DNA from: Erwinia persicina NBRC 102418
Lineage (GTDB): Bacteria > Pseudomonadota > Gammaproteobacteria > Enterobacterales > Enterobacteriaceae
Assembly (NCBI RefSeq): GCF_001571305.1
Contig: NZ_BCTN01000005.1
Span: 124,001 to 188,000 of the forward strand
DNA: 64,000 bases
Direction of reading: 5' to 3'
Part shown: positions 25,783 through 34,823 of the stretch, in pieces
Layout: every line of letters starts with the position of its first letter
Numbering within the stretch: position 1 is the stretch's first letter
Notes under the pieces: model-generated
The model's database searches: none
What the model was told of the DNA's origin: nothing
The model's input: the letters and a program-made list of their open reading frames with translations, nothing else
Made by a program: the position numbers and the translations under genes

Positions 25783-26580
25783 ATGGACTATTTCATTAAT
25801 CAGATCATTCATTTCGATGCGCTGAATGGATCACTGAACCTTATTGATAATCATAATTCTATTGTGCAACTGTCCAGGCCAAGCTCAAGACTTTTGTCTG
25901 AGTTGATTACTCATTGTGGTAAAACGCTCTCACGCGAAGAATTACTTAAAAGCGTGTGGGAAGCACATGGCCTTCGGCCATCAGGAAGTAATTTAAGTAA
26001 CCATATTAGTTTTCTGAGAAAAACCTTTTCTCAGCTTGGCCTTAATGAAAATATTATTTATACTGTCCCTAAAAAAGGATTCAGACTGGAAGCTGACATC
26101 ACGCTGGCCCGAGCAACACCCTCAGAAGACAAGAGTACTATTACTGGCATCAATAAAAAAAAGGGCATGAATTTCGCATTCACCCCCCTCAAAAATGCCA
26201 TAGCCCCGTACATTAAAAAAATATTACTGCCTGCATTGTTGAGCATTGCTTTTATTTTAGCTTCCGTGATGGTAGTCACTTACTTATTTAACACAAAAAT
26301 AAAACCTGGTCACTTTATCAATTTGTGCCAGCTAGTCGATTTATCTCAAAACCCACGCAACTTTACAGATGAAAAATTAAAAACATTAAAAAGGCTCATT
26401 AAAGAGCAGGGAATAAACTGTCTGAATAAAAAAAGCACTATTAACTTTCGATTCACCAACTTTTTTCCCGAAAAGGATTACGAACAAAAAGTCGCTTTTA
26501 TCTCTCAGTGTTACCCACGCACTGACAATAAGATAGAAAACTGTGAAAATTATCTTTCAGCTACGCTAAAAAAACCATGA
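25783..26580 (+). CDS. MarT/ToxR/CadC-type membrane-bound winged-helix regulator
   Basis: 265 residues. Residues about 5-105 form an OmpR-type winged helix (LSRPSSRLLSELITHCGKTLSREELLKSVW; GSNLSNHISFLRKTF; IIYTVPKKGFRLE). After a linker, one membrane helix (about 148-170, ILLPALLSIAFILASVMVVTYLF) leads to a periplasmic tail of about 90 residues with several cysteines. This is the build of ToxR, CadC and Salmonella MarT. The stop overlaps the start of a small membrane protein like FidL, and the pair recalls marT/fidL. The sensed signal and the targets are unknown. Confidence 0.72.
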   Translation: MDYFINQIIHFDALNGSLNLIDNHNSIVQLSRPSSRLLSELITHCGKTLSREELLKSVWEAHGLRPSGSNLSNHISFLRKTFSQLGLNENIIYTVPKKGFRLEADITLARATPSEDKSTITGINKKKGMNFAFTPLKNAIAPYIKKILLPALLSIAFILASVMVVTYLFNTKIKPGHFINLCQLVDLSQNPRNFTDEKLKTLKRLIKEQGINCLNKKSTINFRFTNFFPEKDYEQKVAFISQCYPRTDNKIENCENYLSATLKKP

Positions 26581-27059
26581 AAAAAATAATGTTAACCTGC
26601 GGGGCAATACTTCTTTTTATATTCATTTACTTTACCAATATATTTGGGAGTGAAACCTCTTTAGATAAAAATCAGCTGACCCTGTTCTGTAAAGGAAACG
26701 TGCATTTCGATCTTCAAATACCCGATTCCAGAGTGACAATGGAGGGAAGCGTGAGTCTGACGACGCTTGGCAGTCAGCGGCTTGCCATCGGCTTCTCCGG
26801 ACAGTTATCAACAGATAAGGGACGCTTCATATTAGACAGAACACTGATGATGAACACACGCTATCATCCGGAAAATCATGTTCTGGAGTTAGAGTACGTA
26901 AACAACATTGCCAGGGGTATCGATACGGCCCCTGACGATATTTTCTATGATGCCTTCATAAGGAGTAACGCTTTAATACTCAAAATTTCCCGGTTCAGCA
27001 ACAATGCGCTGCTGATTTCTGATAACACATCACCGCTGTATGTCTGTATTGCACAATGA
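26577..27059 (+). CDS. FidL-like membrane-anchored periplasmic protein
   Basis: 160 residues: a short N-terminal signal-anchor (KKIMLTCGAILLFIFIYFTNIF), then a soluble beta-rich periplasmic part (VHFDLQIPDSRVTMEGSVSL). Size, topology and position after a ToxR-type regulator match FidL, the partner gene of marT in Salmonella pathogenicity island 3. It overlaps the regulator by four bases (ATGA). It probably modulates the regulator's periplasmic domain; this is inferred from ToxR/ToxS-type pairs. Confidence 0.6.
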   Translation: MKKIMLTCGAILLFIFIYFTNIFGSETSLDKNQLTLFCKGNVHFDLQIPDSRVTMEGSVSLTTLGSQRLAIGFSGQLSTDKGRFILDRTLMMNTRYHPENHVLELEYVNNIARGIDTAPDDIFYDAFIRSNALILKISRFSNNALLISDNTSPLYVCIAQ

Positions 27060-27061
27060 GC

Positions 27062-27100
27062 CAAAAACAAACGGCCTGGTCGCTTATGCGGACAGGCCGT
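27062..27100 (-). terminator. Terminator of the ribose-type ABC operon
   Basis: On the minus strand ACGGCCTG / CAGGCCGT (27100-27093 with 27078-27071, 14-base loop) is followed by a T-rich TTTGTTTTTGG. It lies 26 bases after the binding-protein stop and also separates the convergent FidL-like gene. Confidence 0.7.
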
Positions 27101-27125
27101 TCACTTCAGACTGGTGCGGCGATCA

Positions 27126-28193
27126 TTACTTTTTCGCGTATTTGGCTTCCAGAGTGGCAAACCACGGCGCCACGAAGTCACTGGATGTGCCCCAGCCCGG
27201 AATGATTTTATTCAGATTCGCCACGTTAACGGCCCCACTCTGGGTGGCCAGCTGCTCCTGCGAAATAGCAGAGGCGGTAAACTGATAGGTTGCCGGGGTA
27301 CTTTCACCCCCAATCTTGTTTGCCACCAGGCGCATATTGGTTGCCCCAATCAGCTTGCTGTCGACAGCCACAGTCTGCTTCCACGGGCTGTTCTTCTCAT
27401 GCATCAGCTGCAGATCCTGGTTGGACACGTCGATGCTGTACAGCTTAATCTCGGTACGGCCATTTTCCTGCAGGGCTTTATACGCGCCCTGAGCAAAGGC
27501 ATCCCATGAACCCCAGATGGCATCAATCTTCCCTTTTGGGTATTTTGCCAGAATAGCGCCGATCTTATTCGCCGTGTCACCCTGCACGTCAGAGGAAACT
27601 GCACCGATGGATTCCAGCTGATGGATGCCCGGATTGGCTTTCAGGACTTTCTCGTACACCACCTGGCGGCGTTCCATGGCCGGGAAGCCCGCTACCCAGA
27701 GCTTGACGATATTCGCTTTACCGTGGGTATCTTTCACCAGTTGGTCGAGCGAGAGCTGCGCCAGCGACGCATCGTCCTGCGCGGTCACGGTCACCCCCTC
27801 AATCGGTTTATTCACCGGCGTATCGAACACCGAGACTTTAATACCGGCGTCAGTAATACGTTTCACCAGATCGGTAGCGTAGGGATCTTTGCCGTGTGAC
27901 AGGATGATGCCGTCATATTTCTGGCTGATGGCCTGATTAACAAAATCCTGGAAACGCGCATCGTCACCGTTGCTGAGGAAAGTACTGACTTTAAAGCCCA
28001 GTTTGCGTCCTTCCTGAATGGCACCGGCCACAAACTGTGTGGTGTTATCGTCAGACCCGAGATTGCGGATCACCGCAATGCGTACCGGGCCTTCATGGTT
28101 GGCAATAGCCGCCGGTACGTCTGTGTCCGCAGCAAAAGCAGGTACTGTCGTCAGCAGGCTCAGAGCCAGCAGCGATGTGGTGATTTTTTTCAT
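27126..28193 (-). CDS. Sugar-binding periplasmic protein of an ABC importer
   Basis: 355 residues, with a signal peptide ending VPAFA-A. The type-1 periplasmic binding fold is clear: VRIAVIRNLGSDDNTTQFVAGAIQEG, YDGIILSHGKDPYATDLVKRITDAGIKVSVFDTP, and IDAIWGSWDAFAQGAYKALQENG. It belongs with the ribose/autoinducer-2/xylose-type proteins and would deliver a sugar or sugar-like solute to the permease encoded just upstream. It is last in an ATPase-permease-binding protein operon. The substrate is not readable; no metabolic gene is attached. Confidence 0.85.
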   Translation of the reverse strand: MKKITTSLLALSLLTTVPAFAADTDVPAAIANHEGPVRIAVIRNLGSDDNTTQFVAGAIQEGRKLGFKVSTFLSNGDDARFQDFVNQAISQKYDGIILSHGKDPYATDLVKRITDAGIKVSVFDTPVNKPIEGVTVTAQDDASLAQLSLDQLVKDTHGKANIVKLWVAGFPAMERRQVVYEKVLKANPGIHQLESIGAVSSDVQGDTANKIGAILAKYPKGKIDAIWGSWDAFAQGAYKALQENGRTEIKLYSIDVSNQDLQLMHEKNSPWKQTVAVDSKLIGATNMRLVANKIGGESTPATYQFTASAISQEQLATQSGAVNVANLNKIIPGWGTSSDFVAPWFATLEAKYAKK

Positions 28194-28215
28194 TATAATT
28201 ACCCTGTCTGAAAAG

Positions 28216-29220
28216 TTACGCCTCGCGGCGCTGAACGTAAGTAATTGCCAGCGCCACCGCCAGCACCAGGCCTTTAATAATGTCCATCGCGTAATACGGT
28301 ACGGACAGCATCACCAGGCCATTTTGTAATACCCCCAGGATCACGGCACCCAGCAGTGTGCCCAGCGCGTTGGGTTTTCCCGCTCCCGCCAGCGACAGGC
28401 CAATCCAGGCCGCTGCCACCGCATCCATCAGATACCCGCCACCGGCGTTCACCTGTGAAGAACCAATACGCGACGCCAGCAGAATACCGCCCAGCCCTGC
28501 CAGCAGCGCAGAGATCACGTAAGCCAGCACCCGATAGCGCGTGGTGCGGATGCCCGACAGCCTCGCGGCTTCCGGGTTACCACCAATGGCATACATCCGG
28601 CGGCCATGCTTGGTCAGCGACAGCAGCAGCTGTGCCACCACCGTCACCGCGAGCATCACGATGACAATAATGGGCACCTGGCCGAGCAGTGAGAACACTG
28701 CGGGGATCGTGCCTTCCGCCATATCTCCGCTCGGCAGAACCATATTTTCGGTAATTGAGCCGCCAAAGCTGTAGGTCATCGCCACGCCCTGCACCACAAA
28801 CAGGCTGGCAAGGGTCGCCAGCATGTCAGGGATTTTCAGGACGACGATCATAAAGGCGTTAAACAGCCCGACCAGGGTGCAGAGCAACAGCGTCAGGGCA
28901 ATAGCCTGGGTCGGACCGAAGCCGTACCAGACGAACAGCGAGATCACCAGCGAGTTCGCCAGCGATGCCGTAGAGCCTACTGACAGGTCAAAACCACCGA
29001 TCGTCAGCGAGATCGACACGCCAATGGCGATAACGGTAACAATGGCAATTGAGCGTAAGATATTGATGATATTGGTCGGCTCAAGGAAGCTGTCCGAGGC
29101 CAGGCCAAAGCCGGCGATCAGCGCGACGACCGTCAGCAACATTCCCCATTTATAGAGAAAATCGAACAGCTGGTTTCTGGCGGTCGGTGCCGCCTTCTGG
29201 GAAATTTCTTTGCTGCTCAC
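28216..29220 (-). CDS. RbsC-type ABC permease
   Basis: 334 residues with eight to ten membrane helices. ISLTIGGFDLSVGSTASLANSL and GTLLGAVILGVLQNGLVML are the conserved stretches of the RbsC/AraH permease family, including the cytoplasmic coupling segment. A homodimer would work with the ATPase whose gene overlaps its start (ATGA) and with the binding protein 22 bases downstream. Confidence 0.9.
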   Translation of the reverse strand: MSSKEISQKAAPTARNQLFDFLYKWGMLLTVVALIAGFGLASDSFLEPTNIINILRSIAIVTVIAIGVSISLTIGGFDLSVGSTASLANSLVISLFVWYGFGPTQAIALTLLLCTLVGLFNAFMIVVLKIPDMLATLASLFVVQGVAMTYSFGGSITENMVLPSGDMAEGTIPAVFSLLGQVPIIVIVMLAVTVVAQLLLSLTKHGRRMYAIGGNPEAARLSGIRTTRYRVLAYVISALLAGLGGILLASRIGSSQVNAGGGYLMDAVAAAWIGLSLAGAGKPNALGTLLGAVILGVLQNGLVMLSVPYYAMDIIKGLVLAVALAITYVQRREA

Positions 29221-30722
29221 GCAGGCGTTCCTCCGGTGGAATATAATAAAAGTGTCTCTTCATCAACATCACTGGCCGCCATTTCCGCCACAATGCGTCC
29301 GTCCCACAGCACGCAGATACGGTCACACAGGCCAACCAGTTCAGAAAATTCGCCGGAGGCATAAATCACCCCTTTTCCCTGGCGGGCCAGCCCGTCGATC
29401 AGATCGAACAGGTCAGTTTTGGCCTTGATATCCACGCCTTTGGTCGGCTCATCAAAAATCAGTACGTCGGCGTTATTACGCAGCCATTTACCAATCGCCA
29501 CCTTTTGCTGATTCCCTCCCGACAGGCGGCGCAGCATCTGCCGGGGGCCGGTGGTGCGGATCCCTAGCCTGCCGATGACCTCTTCTGCCCAGCGCCATGC
29601 CTGACGATGACCAAACAGGCTCCAGCGCGAAAAGCTGTTATCGGCCGTCACGCTGAGATTCATCACCACGGACTCGTCAATAAAGATGCCTTCTTTGCGG
29701 CGCTCCTCCGGGATCAGCGCCATACGGTTGTCGACTGCCGCATGAGGCGATGACGGCTTCCACGGTTTACCGTGCAGTTCGCCCTGTTGAACCCGGCTTT
29801 TACTGGCACCGAACAGCGCTTTGCACAGTTCGGTTTTTCCCGCACCGGCCAGTCCGGCAATCCCGAGGATCTCCCCCTTACGCAGCGTCAGGGTGATATC
29901 TTTCAGCAAATGTTCATCATGCAGCCCGGCAATATGCAGCAGCGTCTCCTCACTGAACGGTGGACGCGGCGGGGGATAGATATCATCAAGCTGGTGCCCG
30001 AGCATCTTCTCGACGATCTGTTCGCCGCTCAGTCCCTGCATCGGGCCGCTTTCAATCAGTGCGCCGTCGCGCAGGACGGTCAGCCGGTCGCAAATTGCGC
30101 TCAGCTCATTAATGCGATGTGAGATAAACACCACGCCAATACCCTGATCCTGCAGCTGACGAACCACGGCAAACAGCTTTTCACTTTCATGCTGATCCAG
30201 GGGCGCAGTGGGCTCATCAAGGATCAGAAAACGACAGTGATGTGACAGAGCACGGGCCAGCAAAATCTGCTGTTTTTCCGCCAGCGTGCATTGCTCCACC
30301 TTGCGTCTGACGTCTATCTGCACATCCAGCTGCGCCAGCAGTGCACGCGCCTGGCGGCGCATTTCGCCCCAGCGATAGAGCTGCCCCCCTTCCGCCAGCC
30401 GATCCAGCATGATGTTTTCTGCCACCGTCAGGCCGGCGACCAGCGCCACATCGACTTCCTGTTGTACCAGGTGAATACCCAGCTGTTTAGCATCGCGCGG
30501 GGAACGGATACTCACTGGCTGACCGTCCAGCAGGATCTCGCCGCTGTAATGATCGTAAGCGCCCGACAGTACCGCCATCAGCGTGGATTTTCCGGCACCG
30601 TTAGCACCAGTCAGGGCATGAATGGAATGCCCGTCCAGCGTCAGATCGACGGACTTAAGCGCCGCAAAACCGCCAAAAGCGATGGAGATCTGGCGCATTT
30701 CAAGGCGATTTATCGCGGTCAT
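29217..30722 (-). CDS. RbsA-type tandem ABC ATPase
   Basis: 501 residues with two fused ATPase domains. First: Walker A GANGAGKST (about 39-47) and Walker B FLILDEPTAPLD. Second: GLAGAGKTE, signature LSGGNQQKVAIGKWL, Walker B VLIFDEPTKGVD. In the first domain the signature reads CTLAEKQQILLARAL, degenerate as in RbsA. It powers the sugar importer. First gene of its operon; the 230 bases upstream hold its promoter. Confidence 0.9.
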   Translation of the reverse strand: MTAINRLEMRQISIAFGGFAALKSVDLTLDGHSIHALTGANGAGKSTLMAVLSGAYDHYSGEILLDGQPVSIRSPRDAKQLGIHLVQQEVDVALVAGLTVAENIMLDRLAEGGQLYRWGEMRRQARALLAQLDVQIDVRRKVEQCTLAEKQQILLARALSHHCRFLILDEPTAPLDQHESEKLFAVVRQLQDQGIGVVFISHRINELSAICDRLTVLRDGALIESGPMQGLSGEQIVEKMLGHQLDDIYPPPRPPFSEETLLHIAGLHDEHLLKDITLTLRKGEILGIAGLAGAGKTELCKALFGASKSRVQQGELHGKPWKPSSPHAAVDNRMALIPEERRKEGIFIDESVVMNLSVTADNSFSRWSLFGHRQAWRWAEEVIGRLGIRTTGPRQMLRRLSGGNQQKVAIGKWLRNNADVLIFDEPTKGVDIKAKTDLFDLIDGLARQGKGVIYASGEFSELVGLCDRICVLWDGRIVAEMAASDVDEETLLLYSTGGTPA

Positions 30723-31053
30723 GGGCGTGTTTTCTCAGGCTCAATAAATAAAGGGGTGCGCTGCATTTTTTAATGGATTGTCACGGCAGGCAACGACCGA
30801 AAGGGTATAAGCTAACACATAATAATATTAGCCATCCAGATGTCCATACACTACAGGGGGAAGCGCTGGTCACAGGAAGATAACCAGTGGAAAAGAGAGG
30901 AGTTCTGGCCAGATATAAGACAGTTATGCTGCCTGTCAGAAAGGTCTGCTGCCGCACGGGCATAAAAAAACCGGCGAACAGGTCGCCGGTTTATCAGAAC
31001 AGGGGCGGTTTTCCGGGGCAGACCTCTTTTAAGGTTTGCCCGCGCGCTCAGGA
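30723..31053. other. Region between ABC operon and sodA
   Basis: About 330 bases on the promoter side of the ABC operon and the terminator side of sodA. Apart from the sodA terminator, no conserved element was recognised, and no gene. Confidence 0.4.
30968..30992 (-). terminator. sodA terminator
   Basis: AAACCGGCGA / TCGCCGGTTT with a five-base loop; on the minus strand it is followed by a run of Ts. Confidence 0.85.
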
Positions 31054-31671
31054 TTACTTCGCTGCTTTAAAGTTCTCGGCAGCCACATCCCAGTTAACCA
31101 CGTCCCAGAACGCCTTGATGTAGTCAGGGCGTTTGTTCTGGTATTTCAGGTAGTAGGCGTGTTCCCACACATCCAGGCCGATGATCGGGGTTCCGGATGC
31201 GCCAGAAATCGCTTCGCCCATCAGCGGGCTGTCCTGGTTTGCCGTTGAGACAACCGCCAGCTTGTCGCCTTTTTTAACCAGCCACGCCCAGCCAGAACCG
31301 AAACGGGTGGTGGCCGCTTTTTCAAATTCTGCTTTGAACGCATCAACGCTGCCGAAATCTTTCTCGATGGCTGCTTTCAGGTCGCCGCCCAGAGAGGTGC
31401 CGGTTTTCAGGCCTTTCCAGAAGAAGCTGTGGTTAGCATGACCGCCCGCGTTGTTACGCAGTGGGCCTTTTTTGTCCGCAGGCAGCTGATCCAGTTTCGC
31501 GATCAGTTCTTCCACCGGCAGGTTGGCAAACTCGGTGCCTTCCAGCGCAGCGTTGGCGTTGTTCACATAAGCCTGATGGTGCTTAGTGTGGTGAATTTCC
31601 ATGGTCTGCTTGTCAAAATGCGGTTCCAGTGCGTCATACGCATAAGGCAGGGATGGCAGTGAATAACTCAT
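31054..31671 (-). CDS. sodA: Superoxide dismutase [Mn]
   Basis: 205 residues. It opens [21 protein letters not shown], and carries metal-ligand regions [23 protein letters not shown], and [11 protein letters not shown]. It converts superoxide to hydrogen peroxide and oxygen in the cytosol. The start matches E. coli SodA; two upstream in-frame codons are unlikely. The promoter is strikingly like E. coli's. Monocistronic, with its own terminator. Confidence 0.97.
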   Translation of the reverse strand: MSYSLPSLPYAYDALEPHFDKQTMEIHHTKHHQAYVNNANAALEGTEFANLPVEELIAKLDQLPADKKGPLRNNAGGHANHSFFWKGLKTGTSLGGDLKAAIEKDFGSVDAFKAEFEKAATTRFGSGWAWLVKKGDKLAVVSTANQDSPLMGEAISGASGTPIIGLDVWEHAYYLKYQNKRPDYIKAFWDVVNWDVAAENFKAAK

Positions 31672-31933
31672 GTTCATCGTCTCCATTCAGATTATGGGCG
31701 GCGCTCGCTGTTCAGCACCGCGTAAGCAGTCGGATCATTATAGTTAAATAAATGATCGGGAAAAGGGTTATCAATGCCCCGACGTTGATAAGGTTATACA
31801 GCAAGCCCGGCGGGAACGGGTGGTTATATCCAATCCCCCTCAGGTTACAACGAAATGATCTAAGGGATTATTCCCGTTATCGCGGAATGAAACGACCAGC
31901 AGGGACCTCCTTTTTTCCGACCGGCCCGGCATG
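31672..31933. other. sodA leader and downstream flank of the PLP enzyme gene
   Basis: About 260 bases holding the sodA promoter. No clear terminator for the class-III aminotransferase gene ending at 31934 was found. Confidence 0.4.
31733..31757 (-). promoter_or_regulatory. sodA promoter with Fur-like inverted repeat
   Basis: Minus-strand -10 TATAAT (31742-31737) lies in the sequence CATTTATTTAACTATAATG, almost the E. coli sodA promoter. GATCATT and AATGATC (31733-31739, 31751-31757) form an inverted repeat over it, fitting Fur or ArcA-type control. No good -35, as expected where SoxS or MarA activates. Confidence 0.6.
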
Positions 31934-33274
31934 TTAACGCCCCAGCGCCGCCAGTGATTTGTCCAGTGCCCCCACCAGCCAGTCGATATCGCTCGCCTGA
32001 AATGCCAGCGGCGGGCGCAGTTTCAGCACGTTGCCATACGGACCTGCCACAGAGGTCAGTACGTGGTTTTCACGCAGCATCTCGGTGACATCCAGCGCCA
32101 GCTGCTTATCCGGGGTTTTACTGGATTTATCTTTCACCAGTTCGAACCCGATAAACAGACCGGCCCCACGCACATCGCCCACGCACGCATATTTCTCTTT
32201 CAGCGTCGACAGTTCCGCCAGCAGTTTCGCTCCCACCACGCGGCTGTGTTCCTGTAGCCCCTCAGTTTTAATCACGTTCAGTACCGCCTGCGCGGCGGCC
32301 ATGGCCACCGGATTACCACCAAAGGTATTGAAGTAAGGGATATCATCGCTGAAGGCCGCCAGCACATCGCTTTTTGCCAGCAGGCCGGAAACCGGGATGC
32401 CGTTGCCCATTGGCTTGCCGGTGGTGATCACATCCGGTACCACGCCATGGCGGGCAAAGCCCCAGAACGCCTCCCCCGTCCGGGCAAAGCCCGGCTGCAC
32501 TTCATCGGCAATAAAGATGCCGCCATTCTTATGCACCACGTCAATCGCCTGACGAAGGAAACCTTTTGGCCCGGGCAGTACACCGTCGGAGGAGAAGATG
32601 GAATCCGCAAGGAAACCGGCAAATTTGATGCCATGTGCGGCCATATCATCGATCTGCTTCTGAATTTCAGCGGCAAACCAGGCACCGAGATCGGGAGCAT
32701 CAACGCGGTAACGATCTGGTGGCAGCACCAGACGGGTGGTCGCAGCCAGCGGCTGTCCACTGCCCAGCGCCGGAGACACGCCCGAGGTCAGATCGCTGGT
32801 GCCGTGATAGGACTCCTGGGTGACGATAATTCCGCTACCGCCGCTGAAAGCACGCGCCACGCGGATCGCCAGGTCATTGGCCTCTGAACCGGTGCACATA
32901 TACATAGCACGGTCGATCTCTGCCGGAGCGGTGGCTAACAGCTGTTCCGAGTAGTCAAGAATCGCTTCATGCAGGTAGCGGGTGTGGGTGTTCAGCTGCT
33001 GCATCTGCCGGTACACCGCATCCGTCACTGCCGGATGGCAGTGGCCAATACTGGCAACGTTATTATACACATCAAGGTATTTATCACCGGCGGCATCCCA
33101 CAGATACTGGCCCTGACCACGCACCAGATGCACCGGCTTGCGGTAGAAAAGACGATATGACTCACCCAGCACCCTGCTACGCTTGTCGGTCAGCTTGCGT
33201 ACGTCAGCGCTCAGGCCGTCGGCATGTTCGGCGCGGAAACTGTTGGTATCCATGATGGTTGAACGTGTAGCCAT
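31934..33274 (-). CDS. Class-III PLP enzyme (ethanolamine-phosphate lyase/aminotransferase type)
   Basis: 446 residues. Fold-type I class-III features: NNVASIGHCHPAVTDAVYRQM, GSEANDLAIRVAR, FIADEVQPGFARTG, and the PLP lysine in VITTGKPMGNGIPVSG. The GKPMGNG stretch is like that of ethanolamine-phosphate phospho-lyase and AGXT2-like proteins, so breakdown of phosphoethanolamine or a similar amine is plausible, not shown. ATG 33274 has GGGAG in place; a GTG two codons upstream is less likely. Divergent from a DeoR-type regulator with a direct-repeat operator between them, so it is probably that regulator's target. Confidence 0.75.
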   Translation of the reverse strand: MATRSTIMDTNSFRAEHADGLSADVRKLTDKRSRVLGESYRLFYRKPVHLVRGQGQYLWDAAGDKYLDVYNNVASIGHCHPAVTDAVYRQMQQLNTHTRYLHEAILDYSEQLLATAPAEIDRAMYMCTGSEANDLAIRVARAFSGGSGIIVTQESYHGTSDLTSGVSPALGSGQPLAATTRLVLPPDRYRVDAPDLGAWFAAEIQKQIDDMAAHGIKFAGFLADSIFSSDGVLPGPKGFLRQAIDVVHKNGGIFIADEVQPGFARTGEAFWGFARHGVVPDVITTGKPMGNGIPVSGLLAKSDVLAAFSDDIPYFNTFGGNPVAMAAAQAVLNVIKTEGLQEHSRVVGAKLLAELSTLKEKYACVGDVRGAGLFIGFELVKDKSSKTPDKQLALDVTEMLRENHVLTSVAGPYGNVLKLRPPLAFQASDIDWLVGALDKSLAALGR

Positions 33275-33366
33275 GATCACTCCCGTTGCAAAATTGAAGG
33301 TTGCCCGGTGGCAGGCAGTCAGGGGTTTCTGCTACTTATCATGGCAACTTTTTCACCAAATGCAAC

Positions 33367-33394
33367 AAAATACACAAACACAATAAAATACACA
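33367..33394. promoter_or_regulatory. Direct-repeat operator between PLP enzyme and DeoR-type gene
   Basis: AAAATACACA occurs at 33367-33376 and again at 33385-33394, 18 bases apart, in the shared promoter region. DeoR-family proteins often bind such direct repeats. Confidence 0.5.
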
Positions 33395-33453
33395 TGCAGA
33401 GTGGCGCATTGTCGGTTAGGCTATGCCCCAGAGAGAGCCAGGGGATCGGAATC

Positions 33454-34230
33454 ATGTTGCAGGAAACACGCTTACACCGCATTCGTGCGCTGCTCAGCAC
33501 GCTCGGCCAGGTCAGTACCGAACGGATCATAAAAGAACTGGGGATCTCACGGGAGACCGCGCGCCGCGACATTATTGAGTTGGAAGCCCAGGGCCTGGCA
33601 CGCCGTGTACACGGTGGCCTGATGGCGCCGGGTGCCACACCGGAACCGCCGCTGACCGTGCGCAGCGCCGTGATGGCAAAAGAGAAACGCGCCATCGCCC
33701 GCGTGGCGGCGCAGCTGCTGCAGTCCGGTCAGACAGTGTTTCTTGATGCGGGCAGCACCACCACCATGCTGGCGGAAGAGTTACGCTCCATGTCCGGCCT
33801 GACGATTATCACCAACAGCCTCAACGCTGCATTAATGCTGTGCGCAGCGGAAGAACACGAATCACTGAACAATCAGGTGATCCTGCTGGGCGGCAACATG
33901 CTGGCCGGGGCAAAGGAGACGCGTGGCGAGCTGACAGTGGGTGAGATCTACCGCTATCGTGCCGATGTGGCGCTGTTGTCCCCGGTGGCGCTGGACGCCA
34001 GGCAGGGTGCCAGCAGTTTTCAGCCGCATGAGGCGGCGATCGCCCGCGCGATGCGCGAGCAGGCCGGACGGCTGATCGTACTGGCCGACCACACCAAGCT
34101 CGGCCACACCAGCCGCATCAGCTATGCCAGCCTGCAACAGATCAGCACGCTGGTGACCGACAGCGGCGCGGAAAGCCTTGCAGCATTTGCTGCGCTGAAA
34201 GCAGTGTTGCCGCAGGTGGTGCTGGCTTAG
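33454..34230 (+). CDS. DeoR-family transcriptional repressor
   Basis: 258 residues. N-terminal winged helix (LHRIRALLSTLGQVSTERIIKELGISRETARRDIIELEAQG, the DeoR signature with the R(R)D element), then a sugar-phosphate-isomerase-like sensor domain (VFLDAGSTTTMLAEEL; IVLADHTKLG). ATG 33454 begins the domain directly; the longer upstream frame is rejected. It likely represses the divergent PLP enzyme. The effector is unknown. Its end overlaps the convergent HNH gene by four bases. Confidence 0.87.
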   Translation: MLQETRLHRIRALLSTLGQVSTERIIKELGISRETARRDIIELEAQGLARRVHGGLMAPGATPEPPLTVRSAVMAKEKRAIARVAAQLLQSGQTVFLDAGSTTTMLAEELRSMSGLTIITNSLNAALMLCAAEEHESLNNQVILLGGNMLAGAKETRGELTVGEIYRYRADVALLSPVALDARQGASSFQPHEAAIARAMREQAGRLIVLADHTKLGHTSRISYASLQQISTLVTDSGAESLAAFAALKAVLPQVVLA

Positions 34231-34811
34231 ATAGCAAGGAAATAGCGGTAAGGGAATTCATCAATATGTATATCATTGCCCACGGCAAGAAATTTTTTGA
34301 GTTCCCTGATTCTGGCCTGTTTCCTTAATGGTAGATTCAGTCCATAAAACTCAATGGTTTTTTCTGCCCGCCCCTGATCCGCAGCGCTGATTTCCGGCGC
34401 AGGCTGTAATTCTCCGGTGCCATAATTACAAATAAAAAAATGTTCAAACTGATAGTTTTCTTCATCAGGCTTAAGCAGCAGATCATCATAACGTTCCCGC
34501 TTGGCACTCTGGCATACGTCGCAACAGGGGAATAAATTACGCCACAGGAAAGCCTCTTGCGGGTAAGTGCTCTTCGGGCGAAAATGTTCTACCGTTTCGC
34601 GCCCTTCTGTCCCGACGAATCCGTCGCAGAACGCACAATGATGCTGCGTCATGGCGAGCAATGCCGTTCGCACATCCTGATAACAGGCCCTGGAATACCA
34701 GCTAAAAGCCGCCGCCGCATTCACTTCACGAGCGGTCATATAGCGATCGGTCCATTCCATAAATCTGGCAGCCAGACAAGGTGGCTGCGCAATACGTATC
34801 AGTTTTCTCAT
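34227..34811 (-). CDS. ptuB: PtuB-like HNH nuclease of a Septu defence module
   Basis: 194 residues. A zinc-HNH core is seen: HHCAFCDGF (CxxC), VEHFRPKS (the H of HNH), and LFPCCDVCQSAKRERY (second CxxC). This order is that of PtuB and of HNH proteins linked to retron and Septu systems. The partner ATPase gene lies 12 bases upstream on the same strand. Together they are proposed to cut nucleic acid during phage infection. No reverse transcriptase is nearby, so Septu rather than a retron is favoured. Confidence 0.75.
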   Translation of the reverse strand: MRKLIRIAQPPCLAARFMEWTDRYMTAREVNAAAAFSWYSRACYQDVRTALLAMTQHHCAFCDGFVGTEGRETVEHFRPKSTYPQEAFLWRNLFPCCDVCQSAKRERYDDLLLKPDEENYQFEHFFICNYGTGELQPAPEISAADQGRAEKTIEFYGLNLPLRKQARIRELKKFLAVGNDIHIDEFPYRYFLAI

Positions 34812-34823
34812 CCCTGATGATCC

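Noticed and set aside
27040-27509. Plus-strand frames opposite the sugar-binding protein gene
   Set aside because: Shadows of the binding protein gene, which has a clear signal peptide and fold.
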